From assembly GCA_046728155.1 (NCBI GenBank), contig JBKPDY010000019.1, forward strand, positions 1 through 22,544: a stretch of DNA of 22,544 nucleotides, given 5' to 3'. The stretch comes from CAWDLX01 sp046728155. GTDB lineage: Bacteria; Actinomycetota; Actinomycetes; Mycobacteriales; Micromonosporaceae. The translations under genes were made by a program, and so were the position numbers. A model generated the notes under the pieces. It searched no databases. It was not told where the DNA came from and worked only from the letters and a program-made list of their open reading frames with translations. Positions 14,672 to 20,639 of the stretch are shown piece after piece (position 1 is the stretch's first letter; the number at the start of each line of letters is the position of its first letter).

Positions 14672-14870
14672 GCGCGAGGAGGCGAGCGTTCAGCGAGCCA
14701 CCGCAGCTTGCGAACGGTTCTTGGCGGATGACGTGAGCGCGAGGAGGCGAGCGTTCAGCGAGCCACCGCAGCTTGCGAACGGTTCTTGGCGGATGACGTG
14801 AGCGCGAGGAGCGAGCGTTCAGCGAGCCACCGCAGCTTGCGAACGGATCTTGGCGGATGACGTGAGCGCG
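14668..14870 (+). repeat. 65-bp tandem array carrying the rsmE start codon
   Basis: Units begin at 14668, 14733 and 14798 (65, 65 and 64 bp, the third with one G lost in GAGGAGGCGAG); the start GTGAGCGCG recurs at 14862 as the first codons of rsmE. From each GTG a mini-ORF of 22 codons runs to a TGA overlapping the next GTG (GTGA): 14668-14736 and 14733-14801. In the third unit the 1-bp loss shifts frame, yet a TGA still falls at 14858-14860, one base before the rsmE GTG. The first GTG overlaps the dnaJ stop. The mini-ORF peptide has no known domain. Confidence 0.92.
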
Positions 14871-15590
14871 GCGCTGTTCCTGGTTCCGGCTCTCCCGGCG
14901 GGTGATCTGTACACATTGGACGGTCCGGAGGGGCACCACGCCGCTGACGTCGTCAGGTTGCGCGTGGGAGAACGCGCACTGCTGGGCGACGGTCAGGGAT
15001 CTACTGTGGACTGTACGGTCGTGGCCACCGGCAAAGGTACCGTGACCCTGTCGGTCGGACGTGCCACGGTCGAGCCGCGTCCGTCGCCGAGCCTCACGGT
15101 GGTTCAGGGCATCGCGAAAGCCGACCGGAGCGAACTCGCCGTCCAGGCCATGACCGAGGTCGGGGTTGACACGATCGTGCCGTGGACGGCAGCCCGTTCG
15201 GTGGTGCGATGGACGGGCGAGCGGGGTCGTCGGTCGCAGCAGCGGTGGGTCGGTACAGCTCGGGAGGCCGCCAAACAGGCCCGGCGGTCCTGGCTGCCGG
15301 TGGTCGAGGAAACAGCTTCCACAGGTACGGTCGCGTCGATTCTCGCTTCGGCGGCCGCGGGACTCGTGCTTCACGAGGACGCGGCGGCCCGGCTGTCCAC
15401 AGTGGATCTGGCGGCGTCCGGCGACATCGTACTGGTAATCGGCCCGGAGGGCGGCATCGCCGACGAGGAGCTCGCGGCCTTCATGGCGGCGGGCGCGGTC
15501 CCTGTGCTGCTCGGCCGCTCCATCCTCCGTACGTCGACGGCCGGGGTCGCCGCGCTGGCGGTCCTCTCCACCCGCCTCGGGCGCTGGTGA
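14862..15590 (+). CDS. rsmE: 16S rRNA (uracil1498-N3)-methyltransferase RsmE
   Basis: 242 aa from GTG 14862; TTG 14850 in the same frame would add four repeat-encoded residues. The protein begins SAALFLVPALPAGDLYTLDGPEGHHA, a PUA-like N-terminal RNA-binding domain (to about residue 75). The SPOUT-fold catalytic domain follows, with VQGIAKADRSELAVQAMTEVG, the class signature KQARRSWLP and the SAM-binding knot VIGPEGGIADEEL plus LLGRSILRTSTAG at the C-terminus. Methylates U1498 of 16S rRNA. Genes for dnaJ and rsmE are neighbours across actinobacteria; here the repeat array separates them. No clear Shine-Dalgarno precedes the GTG, so translation may depend on coupling. Confidence 0.93.
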   Translation: MSAALFLVPALPAGDLYTLDGPEGHHAADVVRLRVGERALLGDGQGSTVDCTVVATGKGTVTLSVGRATVEPRPSPSLTVVQGIAKADRSELAVQAMTEVGVDTIVPWTAARSVVRWTGERGRRSQQRWVGTAREAAKQARRSWLPVVEETASTGTVASILASAAAGLVLHEDAAARLSTVDLAASGDIVLVIGPEGGIADEELAAFMAAGAVPVLLGRSILRTSTAGVAALAVLSTRLGRW

Positions 15591-15602
15591 TCGTGGCGCT
15601 AA

Positions 15603-15619
15603 GTACCTTCCCGAGGTAC
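15603..15619. terminator. small hairpin after rsmE
   Basis: GTACCT (15603-15608) pairs with AGGTAC (15614-15619) over a 5-nt loop. It begins 12 bp after the rsmE stop. No T-run; a weak terminator or processing structure. Confidence 0.4.
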
Positions 15620-15632
15620 GAATCGACAGCCC

Positions 15633-15697
15633 AAGATCCAACAGACGTCGCGACAGGCCCAGTTTTCTGGCTTCTGATGCGACGTCTGTTGGATCTT
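15633..15697. repeat. 19-bp perfect inverted repeat, long hairpin
   Basis: The arm 15633-15651 is the exact reverse complement of 15679-15697; the 27-nt loop contains a smaller CCAG-TTTT-CTGG stem. Base composition is lower in GC than the surroundings. It lies between rsmE and the HIT gene. It could be a bidirectional terminator, a small palindromic mobile unit, or part of an unannotated RNA. Confidence 0.85.
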
Positions 15698-15724
15698 TGT
15701 CCGGGCGGCTTTACGGCGTCGCCG

Positions 15725-15730
15725 TACGAT
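15725..15730 (+). promoter_or_regulatory. -10 box of leaderless HIT gene promoter
   Basis: TACGAT fits TANNNT and ends exactly 6 nt before the GTG at 15737. Confidence 0.6.
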
Positions 15731-15736
15731 GCGCGG

Positions 15737-16081
15737 GTGACTGATGATTGTCTGTTCTGCCGGATCGTGGCTGGCGACGTCCCGGCGACGATCGTGCGCG
15801 AGACCGAGGAGACGGTCGCGTTCCGGGATATCAATCCGCAGGCTCCCACACACGTCGTCGTCGTGCCACGGGTGCACTACCCCGACATAGCCTCGCTGGC
15901 GCGGGCCGATCCGGCCCTGGCCGGCGCCCTGCTCGTTGCGTCGGCCGAGGTCGCCGAGCTGGACGGAGTCGGCGAAGGATACCGACTGGTCTTCAACACC
16001 GGACGGGGGGCTGGGCAGACGGTCTTCCACGTCCACTGTCACGTACTCGGCGGCCGCCCGCTGAGCTGGCCGCCCGGCTGA
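15737..16081 (+). CDS. HIT family protein (histidine triad nucleotide-binding/hydrolase)
   Basis: 114 aa from GTG 15737, fixed by the -10 box 6 nt upstream and by the conserved start DDCLFCRIVAGDVPA. HINT-type features: a likely zinc pair C5xxC8, the DINPQAPTHVVVVPR strand (31-45), the H47 region, and the active-site triad H98-V-H100-C-H102 followed by VLGGR. These enzymes hydrolyse AMP-linked phosphoramidates or related nucleotide conjugates. Size and motif order match the usual actinobacterial HINT (about 110-120 aa). rsmE lies upstream, with long hairpins between; HAD follows with its own promoter, so the gene is likely monocistronic. Confidence 0.93.
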   Translation: MTDDCLFCRIVAGDVPATIVRETEETVAFRDINPQAPTHVVVVPRVHYPDIASLARADPALAGALLVASAEVAELDGVGEGYRLVFNTGRGAGQTVFHVHCHVLGGRPLSWPPG

Positions 16082-16118
16082 GCGCCGATGGTGGATCGGC
16101 ATCCGGCGGCTCGGCGGT

Positions 16119-16124
16119 TAGGGT
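16119..16124 (+). promoter_or_regulatory. -10 box of leaderless HAD gene promoter
   Basis: TAGGGT ends 6 nt before the GTG at 16131, with no Shine-Dalgarno between. Confidence 0.6.
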
Positions 16125-16130
16125 GGCTGC

Positions 16131-16781
16131 GTGGCGCACCTCGTCTGGGACTGGAACGGGACCCTGCTGGATGACCTCACTCTCGTGGTCGCGGCAACCA
16201 ACGCGTCCCTGGCGACCGTGAACGGGCCCAAGGTGACGGCGGACGAACACCGCCGGGACTTCCGGCGGCCGGTCTCGGCGTACTACGCCCACGTGCTGGG
16301 GCGCCCGGTGACCACGCTGGAGTTTCGCACCCTCGATGTGGCGTTTCATGATGCGTACCGTGCCGGCCTGGACGGCTGCCGGCTGACGGCTGATGCGATC
16401 GCGGCGATGGATATATGGGCCGGCACCCAGTCGCTGCTGTCGATGTTTCGTCATCACGACCTCGTACGGGCGGTGACGAGCCATGGCCTGTCCGCTCGAC
16501 TGTCCCGCGTGGACGGCCTGCGCGACGCCTTGGGCGGCGGGCCCAAGGCTCCGCACCTTCGAGCCCATCTGATGGCGCTTGGTGTCGATGGGAACCACTG
16601 CATTCTCATCGGCGATTCGGTCGACGACGCCGACGCGGCCGCCGAGGTCGGCGCCAGGGTCGTGCTCTACGAGGGTGGCTTCACGCATGGCGATCGACTG
16701 CGCACGACCGGTCGCCCGACCGCGTCCAGCCTGGTCGAGGCCGTTCGGCTGGCGTCACGCGCGCTCGACGCGGCAACCTGA
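16131..16781 (+). CDS. HAD superfamily hydrolase, phosphatase-like
   Basis: 216 aa, GTG start set by the leaderless -10 box. HAD motifs in order: motif I WDWNGTLLDD with nucleophile D7 and Asn at position 9, where most phosphatases have the acid/base Asp; motif II in the AVTSHG segment; a Lys in GGGPKAPHL that fits motif III; and motif IV GDSVDDADAA. A helical cap lies at about residues 20-100. DWNGT is a recurrent variant in actinobacterial HAD proteins, so it may be a subfamily feature rather than loss of function; the acid/base role may be weakened. Closest general types are phosphoglycolate phosphatase-like. Substrate unknown. The next gene also has its own promoter. Confidence 0.85.
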   Translation: MAHLVWDWNGTLLDDLTLVVAATNASLATVNGPKVTADEHRRDFRRPVSAYYAHVLGRPVTTLEFRTLDVAFHDAYRAGLDGCRLTADAIAAMDIWAGTQSLLSMFRHHDLVRAVTSHGLSARLSRVDGLRDALGGGPKAPHLRAHLMALGVDGNHCILIGDSVDDADAAAEVGARVVLYEGGFTHGDRLRTTGRPTASSLVEAVRLASRALDAAT

Positions 16782-16822
16782 CATCGGATGCGTGCCGATC
16801 GGCGGTATCCAGCGGGCTTTGG

Positions 16823-16828
16823 TAGCGT
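16823..16828 (+). promoter_or_regulatory. -10 box of leaderless M23 gene promoter
   Basis: TAGCGT ends 7 nt before the GTG at 16836, and is identical to the boxes at comEA and the sensor kinase gene. Confidence 0.6.
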
Positions 16829-16835
16829 GCGCCGG

Positions 16836-17570
16836 GTGGCACCGCGTAACCGCCGCGCTCCCTGGGTCCTGGCCGGTCTCGCCATCGTCGTCACGGGCCT
16901 CGTGGTCGCGGGAACGGTGGTCGAGCGGAGGGATCTCACGGCCGCCGGGGCGCCCTCGCCCACCTGGGCCAGCTCCGCACCCGGAGGCGGACCGTCGGCC
17001 GTGCACGCACCGGCGCCCGCCCAACCCACAACGCCGCCGACGAGACCGCGCCACTACGTCTTTCCGGTCGGGGGGAACGTCACGTATGAACACACCCACC
17101 ATGACTATCCCGCGACCGACATCATCGCCGCTTGCGGATCGACCGTCCGGGCCACCACCGACGGCGTGATCCTGGAGATCAACCGCGTCGACCGTTGGAA
17201 CCCGGCGACAGATCTCGGGCCGGAACGGGGCGGACTTTCGGTCTCATTGCTCGGGGACGACGGCGTGCGCTACTACGGGTCGCATATGCGCATGATCGGC
17301 CGGAACATCGTCCCCGGTGTGCGCGTGAAGGCCGGCCAGACACTGGGCGAGGTGGGCATGACCGGCGACGCCGCGGTCTGCCACCTGCACTACGGCATCT
17401 CCCCGTTATGCGGACGTACCCGCGACTGGTGGATCCGCCGCGGCGAGGTCTGGCCGTGGACGTTCCTCGATTCGTGGCGCAAGGGCGGTCAGCTTTCGCC
17501 GGTGGCGGCCGTGGCGAGCTGGCACAAGGCACACGGCTGTCCACCGGTGACCGGCATCCCCGAGCCGTAG
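16836..17570 (+). CDS. M23 family peptidase (LytM-like), membrane-anchored
   Basis: 244 aa from GTG 16836 (leaderless); an upstream in-frame ATG at 16788 would place the promoter inside the gene. A basic N-terminus and one membrane segment (about 9-29) are followed by a Pro/Ala/Thr/Ser linker to residue 72. The M23 domain begins YVFPVGGNVTYEHTHHDYPATD, in which H89 and D95 are probable zinc ligands with an unusual spacing. CGSTVRATTDGVI is the beta core, and CHLHYGISPLCG holds the HxH zinc motif. Such enzymes cut peptidoglycan cross-links; some are inactive regulators. The long linker places the enzyme outside the membrane near the cell wall. A terminator follows and the next gene converges. 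Confidence 0.87.
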   Translation: MAPRNRRAPWVLAGLAIVVTGLVVAGTVVERRDLTAAGAPSPTWASSAPGGGPSAVHAPAPAQPTTPPTRPRHYVFPVGGNVTYEHTHHDYPATDIIAACGSTVRATTDGVILEINRVDRWNPATDLGPERGGLSVSLLGDDGVRYYGSHMRMIGRNIVPGVRVKAGQTLGEVGMTGDAAVCHLHYGISPLCGRTRDWWIRRGEVWPWTFLDSWRKGGQLSPVAAVASWHKAHGCPPVTGIPEP

Positions 17571-17576
17571 CCGCCA

Positions 17577-17607
17577 ACGGCCCTCGGCGCTCCCCGATCG
17601 GGGCCGT
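17577..17607. terminator. hairpin terminator between converging genes
   Basis: ACGGCCC (17577-17583) pairs with GGGCCGT (17601-17607), and TCGG/CCGA inside extends the stem past a 3-nt bulge, with a CGCTCC loop. It fills the 36-bp gap between the peptidase stop and the response-regulator stop and can serve both strands. Confidence 0.75.
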
Positions 17608-18266
17608 CACGCCCTCAGGAATGCCAGAACGGCGAGGACGCGGCGGTTGAGCTCGTCGTCCGGGGGCAGGTCCAGCTTGGTGAAGATGTTGCGGACGTGC
17701 TTCTCGACCGCACCGTCGCTGATTACCAGCTGCTTGGCGATCGCGGTATTCGAGCGGCCTTCGGCCATGAGCGCGAGAACCTCACGCTCTCGGGGAGTGA
17801 GCGAGCCGAGCGGGTCGTGGGCGCGGCGCCGGACCAGCAACTGGGCCACCACCTCCGGGTCGAGCACCGTGCCGCCGGCGGCCACGCGGTGCAGGCTGGC
17901 GCCGAACTCCGCGACGTCGGCGACCCGGTCCTTGAGCAGGTACCCGACCCCACCGGCCCGGTCGGCGAGCAGGTCCTCGGCGTAGGACATCTCCACGTAC
18001 TGGGAGAGCACAAGTACCGGCGCCCCGGGCTGCTCGGCCCTTACCCGTACCGCCGCCCGCAGGCCCTCGTCGGTGAACGACGGCGGCATTCGTACATCCA
18101 CAATAGACACATCAGGCTTCAAGTAGAGCGCGGCATCCACAAAGGACGGCCCGTCGCCGACGACCGCGACGACATCATGGCCCTGCTCCGTCAGCAGCCG
18201 CACCAGGCCCTCCCGGAGCAGAACCGCGTCGTCAGCGAGGACGACCCTCAGGCCGCGGTCGGGCAC
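17607..18266 (-). CDS. NarL/FixJ-family response regulator
   Basis: 219 aa from GTG 18266, with GGAG about 6 nt upstream inside the kinase gene's end; the frame upstream overlaps the kinase too far. Receiver domain: acidic pair D12-D13 (LADDAVLL), phosphorylation site D57 (SIVDVRMPP), conserved K112 (LLKDRV). The LuxR-type HTH (about 155-205) opens with LTPREREVLALMAEGRSN and includes the recognition helix around GAVEKHVRNIF. The gene overlaps the kinase stop by 19 bp, so the two are co-transcribed and coupled. DNA target is unknown; auto-activation of the kinase promoter at 19581-19586 is possible but not shown. It ends at a convergent terminator. Confidence 0.94.
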   Translation of the reverse strand: MPDRGLRVVLADDAVLLREGLVRLLTEQGHDVVAVVGDGPSFVDAALYLKPDVSIVDVRMPPSFTDEGLRAAVRVRAEQPGAPVLVLSQYVEMSYAEDLLADRAGGVGYLLKDRVADVAEFGASLHRVAAGGTVLDPEVVAQLLVRRRAHDPLGSLTPREREVLALMAEGRSNTAIAKQLVISDGAVEKHVRNIFTKLDLPPDDELNRRVLAVLAFLRA

Positions 18267-19573
18267 GGCAGCTCCGCTCGGATCTTCGTAGGTCCACCGT
18301 CCGGGCTGCTGACCCAAAGCTCACCACCGGCCGAGTGGACCCGGTCGGCGAGGCCGGCCAATCCGTGTCCCTTCGCCAGATGGGCGCCACCGGTCCCGTC
18401 GTCGGTGACGGTGATCTCCAGCCGTTCGCCGACGACCCGCACCTCGACCACGCATCGGGTCGCCCGGCTGTGTTTGGCCACGTTGGTCAGCGCCTCGGCG
18501 ATCGCGAAGTACGCGGTCTGCTCGGCGAGCGGGTGCAAGCGGCCAAGATCGGCCGGGATGTCCAGCTCGACCGGGATGGTGGCGCGAGCCGCGAGCGCGG
18601 CGACGGCGGCGGGCAGGCCGCGGTCGGTGAGGATCGGCGGGGAGATACCCCGGGAGAGGGTACGCAGCTCGTCAAGGGTCTCGCGGGCCTGCGCGAGCGC
18701 CTCGTCTACCGTCGCCCGGGCGGCGGCCGGGTCATCACCGTCAAGTTGCTGGCGGGCCCGGCCCAGGTCGACCGCGAGCCGGACGAGGCGTTGTTGCGGG
18801 CCGTCGTGTATGTCACGCTCCAGCCGGTGCAGGGCCGTCGCCTCCGCCGACATCGCCGCGGCGCGCTGGGACTGGGCGGTCTCCGCCCGTACGGTCAGGC
18901 CACTGATCTCAGCTCGCAGTCTGGCCACACCGGTCAGCATCGAGTTGGCGACCCACGCCTCGGCCAGGGCGACCGATCGGACGGCGATCGGCAACGTGAG
19001 TGCGCAGAACACTCCCACGACCGTGTAGAGGACGATCCGGCCGCTTGTGCCATGGCCGAATCCGAGCAGAGCTGGCAGCTCATCGTTGTTGTCTGGCGGC
19101 AGCCACTGCTGCCAGAACCAGTACGTGAGGCCGCTGGCCGCCACCGACCACCAGGTGACCGTCACGACGAAGGCGAAGAGGGAGATCGGGAACCGGACGA
19201 TGCCGTGCAGAGTGTCCAGCCAGGCCTGGCCGTCCCCCAGGGGCACGAACATGCGCCGCCACCAACCGGCCCCGGGCGCGGCCTGACGGTAGCTCACCGG
19301 GGTCGGACCGCGGCGTAGTACCGGCCGGATGCGGGCCCGCTCGAGATGCGCGAAGCCCCGGGACACGTGGAGCGTGGCGACGAGCACGGGAAGGCCGACC
19401 ACGGTGATCAGCAGGCCGCCGCCGAGCGAAAGGCCCGTGATCACGAGCGTGAAGGTGACAATGCCCAGCGGGAAGCCGATGAGCACATATGCCGTGTCGT
19501 GGCCGAGCTGGCGGATCATCCGTTGACTCGGCGAGACACGGTTGGCGCTGGTCGGAGCGGTGATGGTCGTCAT
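18248..19573 (-). CDS. sensor histidine kinase (HisKA_3 type)
   Basis: 441 aa from ATG 19573, set by the minus-strand -10 TAGCGT 7 nt upstream. The N-terminal membrane sensor region has about four hydrophobic segments (28-47 and 52-70, then 128-152 and 180-200) separated by a cytoplasmic loop. It resembles the 'putative sensor' domain of actinobacterial kinases, with no large extracytoplasmic domain, which hints at a membrane-derived or intramembrane signal. Dimerisation/phosphoacceptor box: ERDIHDGPQQRLV with H256. ATPase: EALTNVAKHS (N364), DDGTGG (391-396), and GHGLAGLADRV. It phosphorylates the response regulator encoded directly after. The ligand is not predictable from sequence. All catalytic motifs are intact. 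Confidence 0.94.
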   Translation of the reverse strand: MTTITAPTSANRVSPSQRMIRQLGHDTAYVLIGFPLGIVTFTLVITGLSLGGGLLITVVGLPVLVATLHVSRGFAHLERARIRPVLRRGPTPVSYRQAAPGAGWWRRMFVPLGDGQAWLDTLHGIVRFPISLFAFVVTVTWWSVAASGLTYWFWQQWLPPDNNDELPALLGFGHGTSGRIVLYTVVGVFCALTLPIAVRSVALAEAWVANSMLTGVARLRAEISGLTVRAETAQSQRAAAMSAEATALHRLERDIHDGPQQRLVRLAVDLGRARQQLDGDDPAAARATVDEALAQARETLDELRTLSRGISPPILTDRGLPAAVAALAARATIPVELDIPADLGRLHPLAEQTAYFAIAEALTNVAKHSRATRCVVEVRVVGERLEITVTDDGTGGAHLAKGHGLAGLADRVHSAGGELWVSSPDGGPTKIRAELPCPTAA

Positions 19574-19580
19574 GTCCTCG

Positions 19581-19586
19581 ACGCTA
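19581..19586 (-). promoter_or_regulatory. -10 box of leaderless sensor kinase promoter
   Basis: TAGCGT on the minus strand ends 7 nt before ATG 19573, so the mRNA starts at or beside the ATG. A GAGG between them is too close to matter if the leader is absent. Confidence 0.6.
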
Positions 19587-19765
19587 GGTTGGGGGCGAAT
19601 TTCGCCCCATCCTGCCCGCTGGCCTCTTTACGGTAGGGCCAGCCCCACCAGCCAGGCGAGCGCCGGTGCGTCGGCCAGACTTGGCGTGTGTCTGGCAAGT
19701 CCTGTTTGCGGAATACTGGACAGATGGATCCAGTCTGTGGTACGAGGCGCGGACAAGATCGCGAT
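19587..19765. other. divergent intergenic region with little recognisable content
   Basis: Part of the 308-bp gap between the kinase start and the rex leader ORF. It holds a 6-bp inverted repeat (ACTGGA 19715-19720 / TCCAGT 19729-19734) that could be a regulator site. I see no gene and no other site here. Confidence 0.4.
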
Positions 19766-19794
19766 TTGTGCGCGGCTTCACAAGCGCCTAGTCT
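19766..19794 (+). promoter_or_regulatory. rex operon promoter with Rex operator
   Basis: 19766-19783 reads TTGTGCGCGGCTTCACAA. Against the Rex operator TTGTGAA-N4-TTCACAA it matches 12 of 14 fixed positions, with a perfect right half. Its first six bases can act as -35, with a 17-nt spacer to the -10 TAGTCT (19789-19794), so Rex bound here would block polymerase. Transcription would start near 19801, giving a leader of about 80 nt. The site explains autoregulation of rex-hemA-hemC by the NADH/NAD+ ratio. Confidence 0.8.
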
Positions 19795-19881
19795 GGCACT
19801 TCGGCGGGCACCCACCTCCCGGCCGGCTCTCAGGGTCGGTGACGGGCCCGCATCCGAACCAGCCAAGCGGCACGGAGCACG

Positions 19882-19947
19882 ATGAGTCAGAACCGCAACG
19901 GCGACAGTTCCGTTGACGAGCTGGCCCGGCCAGGCGAGCAGCGTTGA
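19882..19947 (+). CDS. 21-codon leader ORF overlapping the rex start
   Basis: ATG 19882 with GGAG about 4-5 nt upstream; 21 codons, then TGA (19945-19947) overlapping the rex TTG as TTGA. It starts MSQNRNG, and Rex proteins of related genera often start with MSQ-like residues, from memory. So it is either a genuine coupled leader peptide, or the true Rex N-terminus separated by a frameshift or sequencing error (offset 62 bp). It has the best ribosome-binding site in front of rex. Confidence 0.45.
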   Translation: MSQNRNGDSSVDELARPGEQR

Positions 19948-20639
19948 CCGAGCCGGACTTTCCCGATCTGCCCGAGGCGACGGTCGCGCGGCTACCGGAA
20001 TACCTACGTGCTCTGCACAACTTCGCCGAGGACGGTTCGGAGACCGTATCGAGCGACGCCCTGGCGACCGCCGCCGGAGTGAACTCGGCCAAGCTGCGCA
20101 AGGACCTTTCCCACCTCGGCTCGTACGGCACCCGTGGTGTCGGGTACGACGTGGCGCTGCTGGTAGCACAGATCGAGTCCGTGCTCGGCCTGACCCTGAG
20201 ACGGGCAGTCGCACTGGTCGGCGTCGGGAATCTCGGGCACGCGCTCGCGGGCTACGGCGGCTTCGCCTCCCGCGGCTTCCGGATCGCCGCCCTGCTCGAT
20301 GCGGACCCGGCCCGGGTCGGAGAGAAGATCAACGGCCTCGTCGTGCATCACATCGACGACCTCGACGCGATCGTGGCCGACCAGCACATCGACATCGCGG
20401 TGATCGCGACGCCCGCGCACGCGGCCCAATCGGTGGCCGACTCTCTCGTATCAGCGGGCGTCACCAGCATTCTGAACTTCGCGCCCTGCGTGCTCGTTGT
20501 TCCCGATGGGGTCGACGTCCGCAAAGTCGACCTGGCCGTTGAACTGCAGATCCTCTCGTTCCACGAACACCGTAAGGCATCGGCGGCCGGTGGCCTCAAT
20601 GGCGAGCGGCTGGACGCCCGTGGGGTGATGCGGCGATGA
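19944..20639 (+). CDS. rex: redox-sensing transcriptional repressor Rex
   Basis: 231 aa from TTG 19944, the only possible start in this frame between the upstream in-frame stop (19914) and the conserved domain. Rex senses NADH/NAD+ and releases DNA when NADH is high. N-terminal winged helix: EATVARLPEYLRALHNFAEDG, then VNSAKLRKDLSHLGSYGTRGVGYDV, which contacts DNA. NAD(H)-binding Rossmann domain: GVGNLGHALAGYGGF (glycine-rich loop near 93-98) and DADP near 119; then ATPAHAAQSVADSL, GVTSILNFAP and the domain-swapped helix VDLAVELQILSFHEHRK. Operon with hemA (ATGA overlap) and hemC, as in Streptomyces rex-hemACD. The N-terminus is in doubt because of the leader ORF. Confidence 0.95.
   Translation: MTEPDFPDLPEATVARLPEYLRALHNFAEDGSETVSSDALATAAGVNSAKLRKDLSHLGSYGTRGVGYDVALLVAQIESVLGLTLRRAVALVGVGNLGHALAGYGGFASRGFRIAALLDADPARVGEKINGLVVHHIDDLDAIVADQHIDIAVIATPAHAAQSVADSLVSAGVTSILNFAPCVLVVPDGVDVRKVDLAVELQILSFHEHRKASAAGGLNGERLDARGVMRR

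Noticed and set aside
14655..15641. 328-codon minus-strand frame across the rsmE array
   Set aside because: It is open because the repeats lack stops on that strand; repeats translate into near-identical blocks, and rsmE is clear on the plus strand.
17697..19028. 443-codon plus-strand frame opposite the two-component genes
   Set aside because: Antisense shadow; both two-component genes show all motifs.
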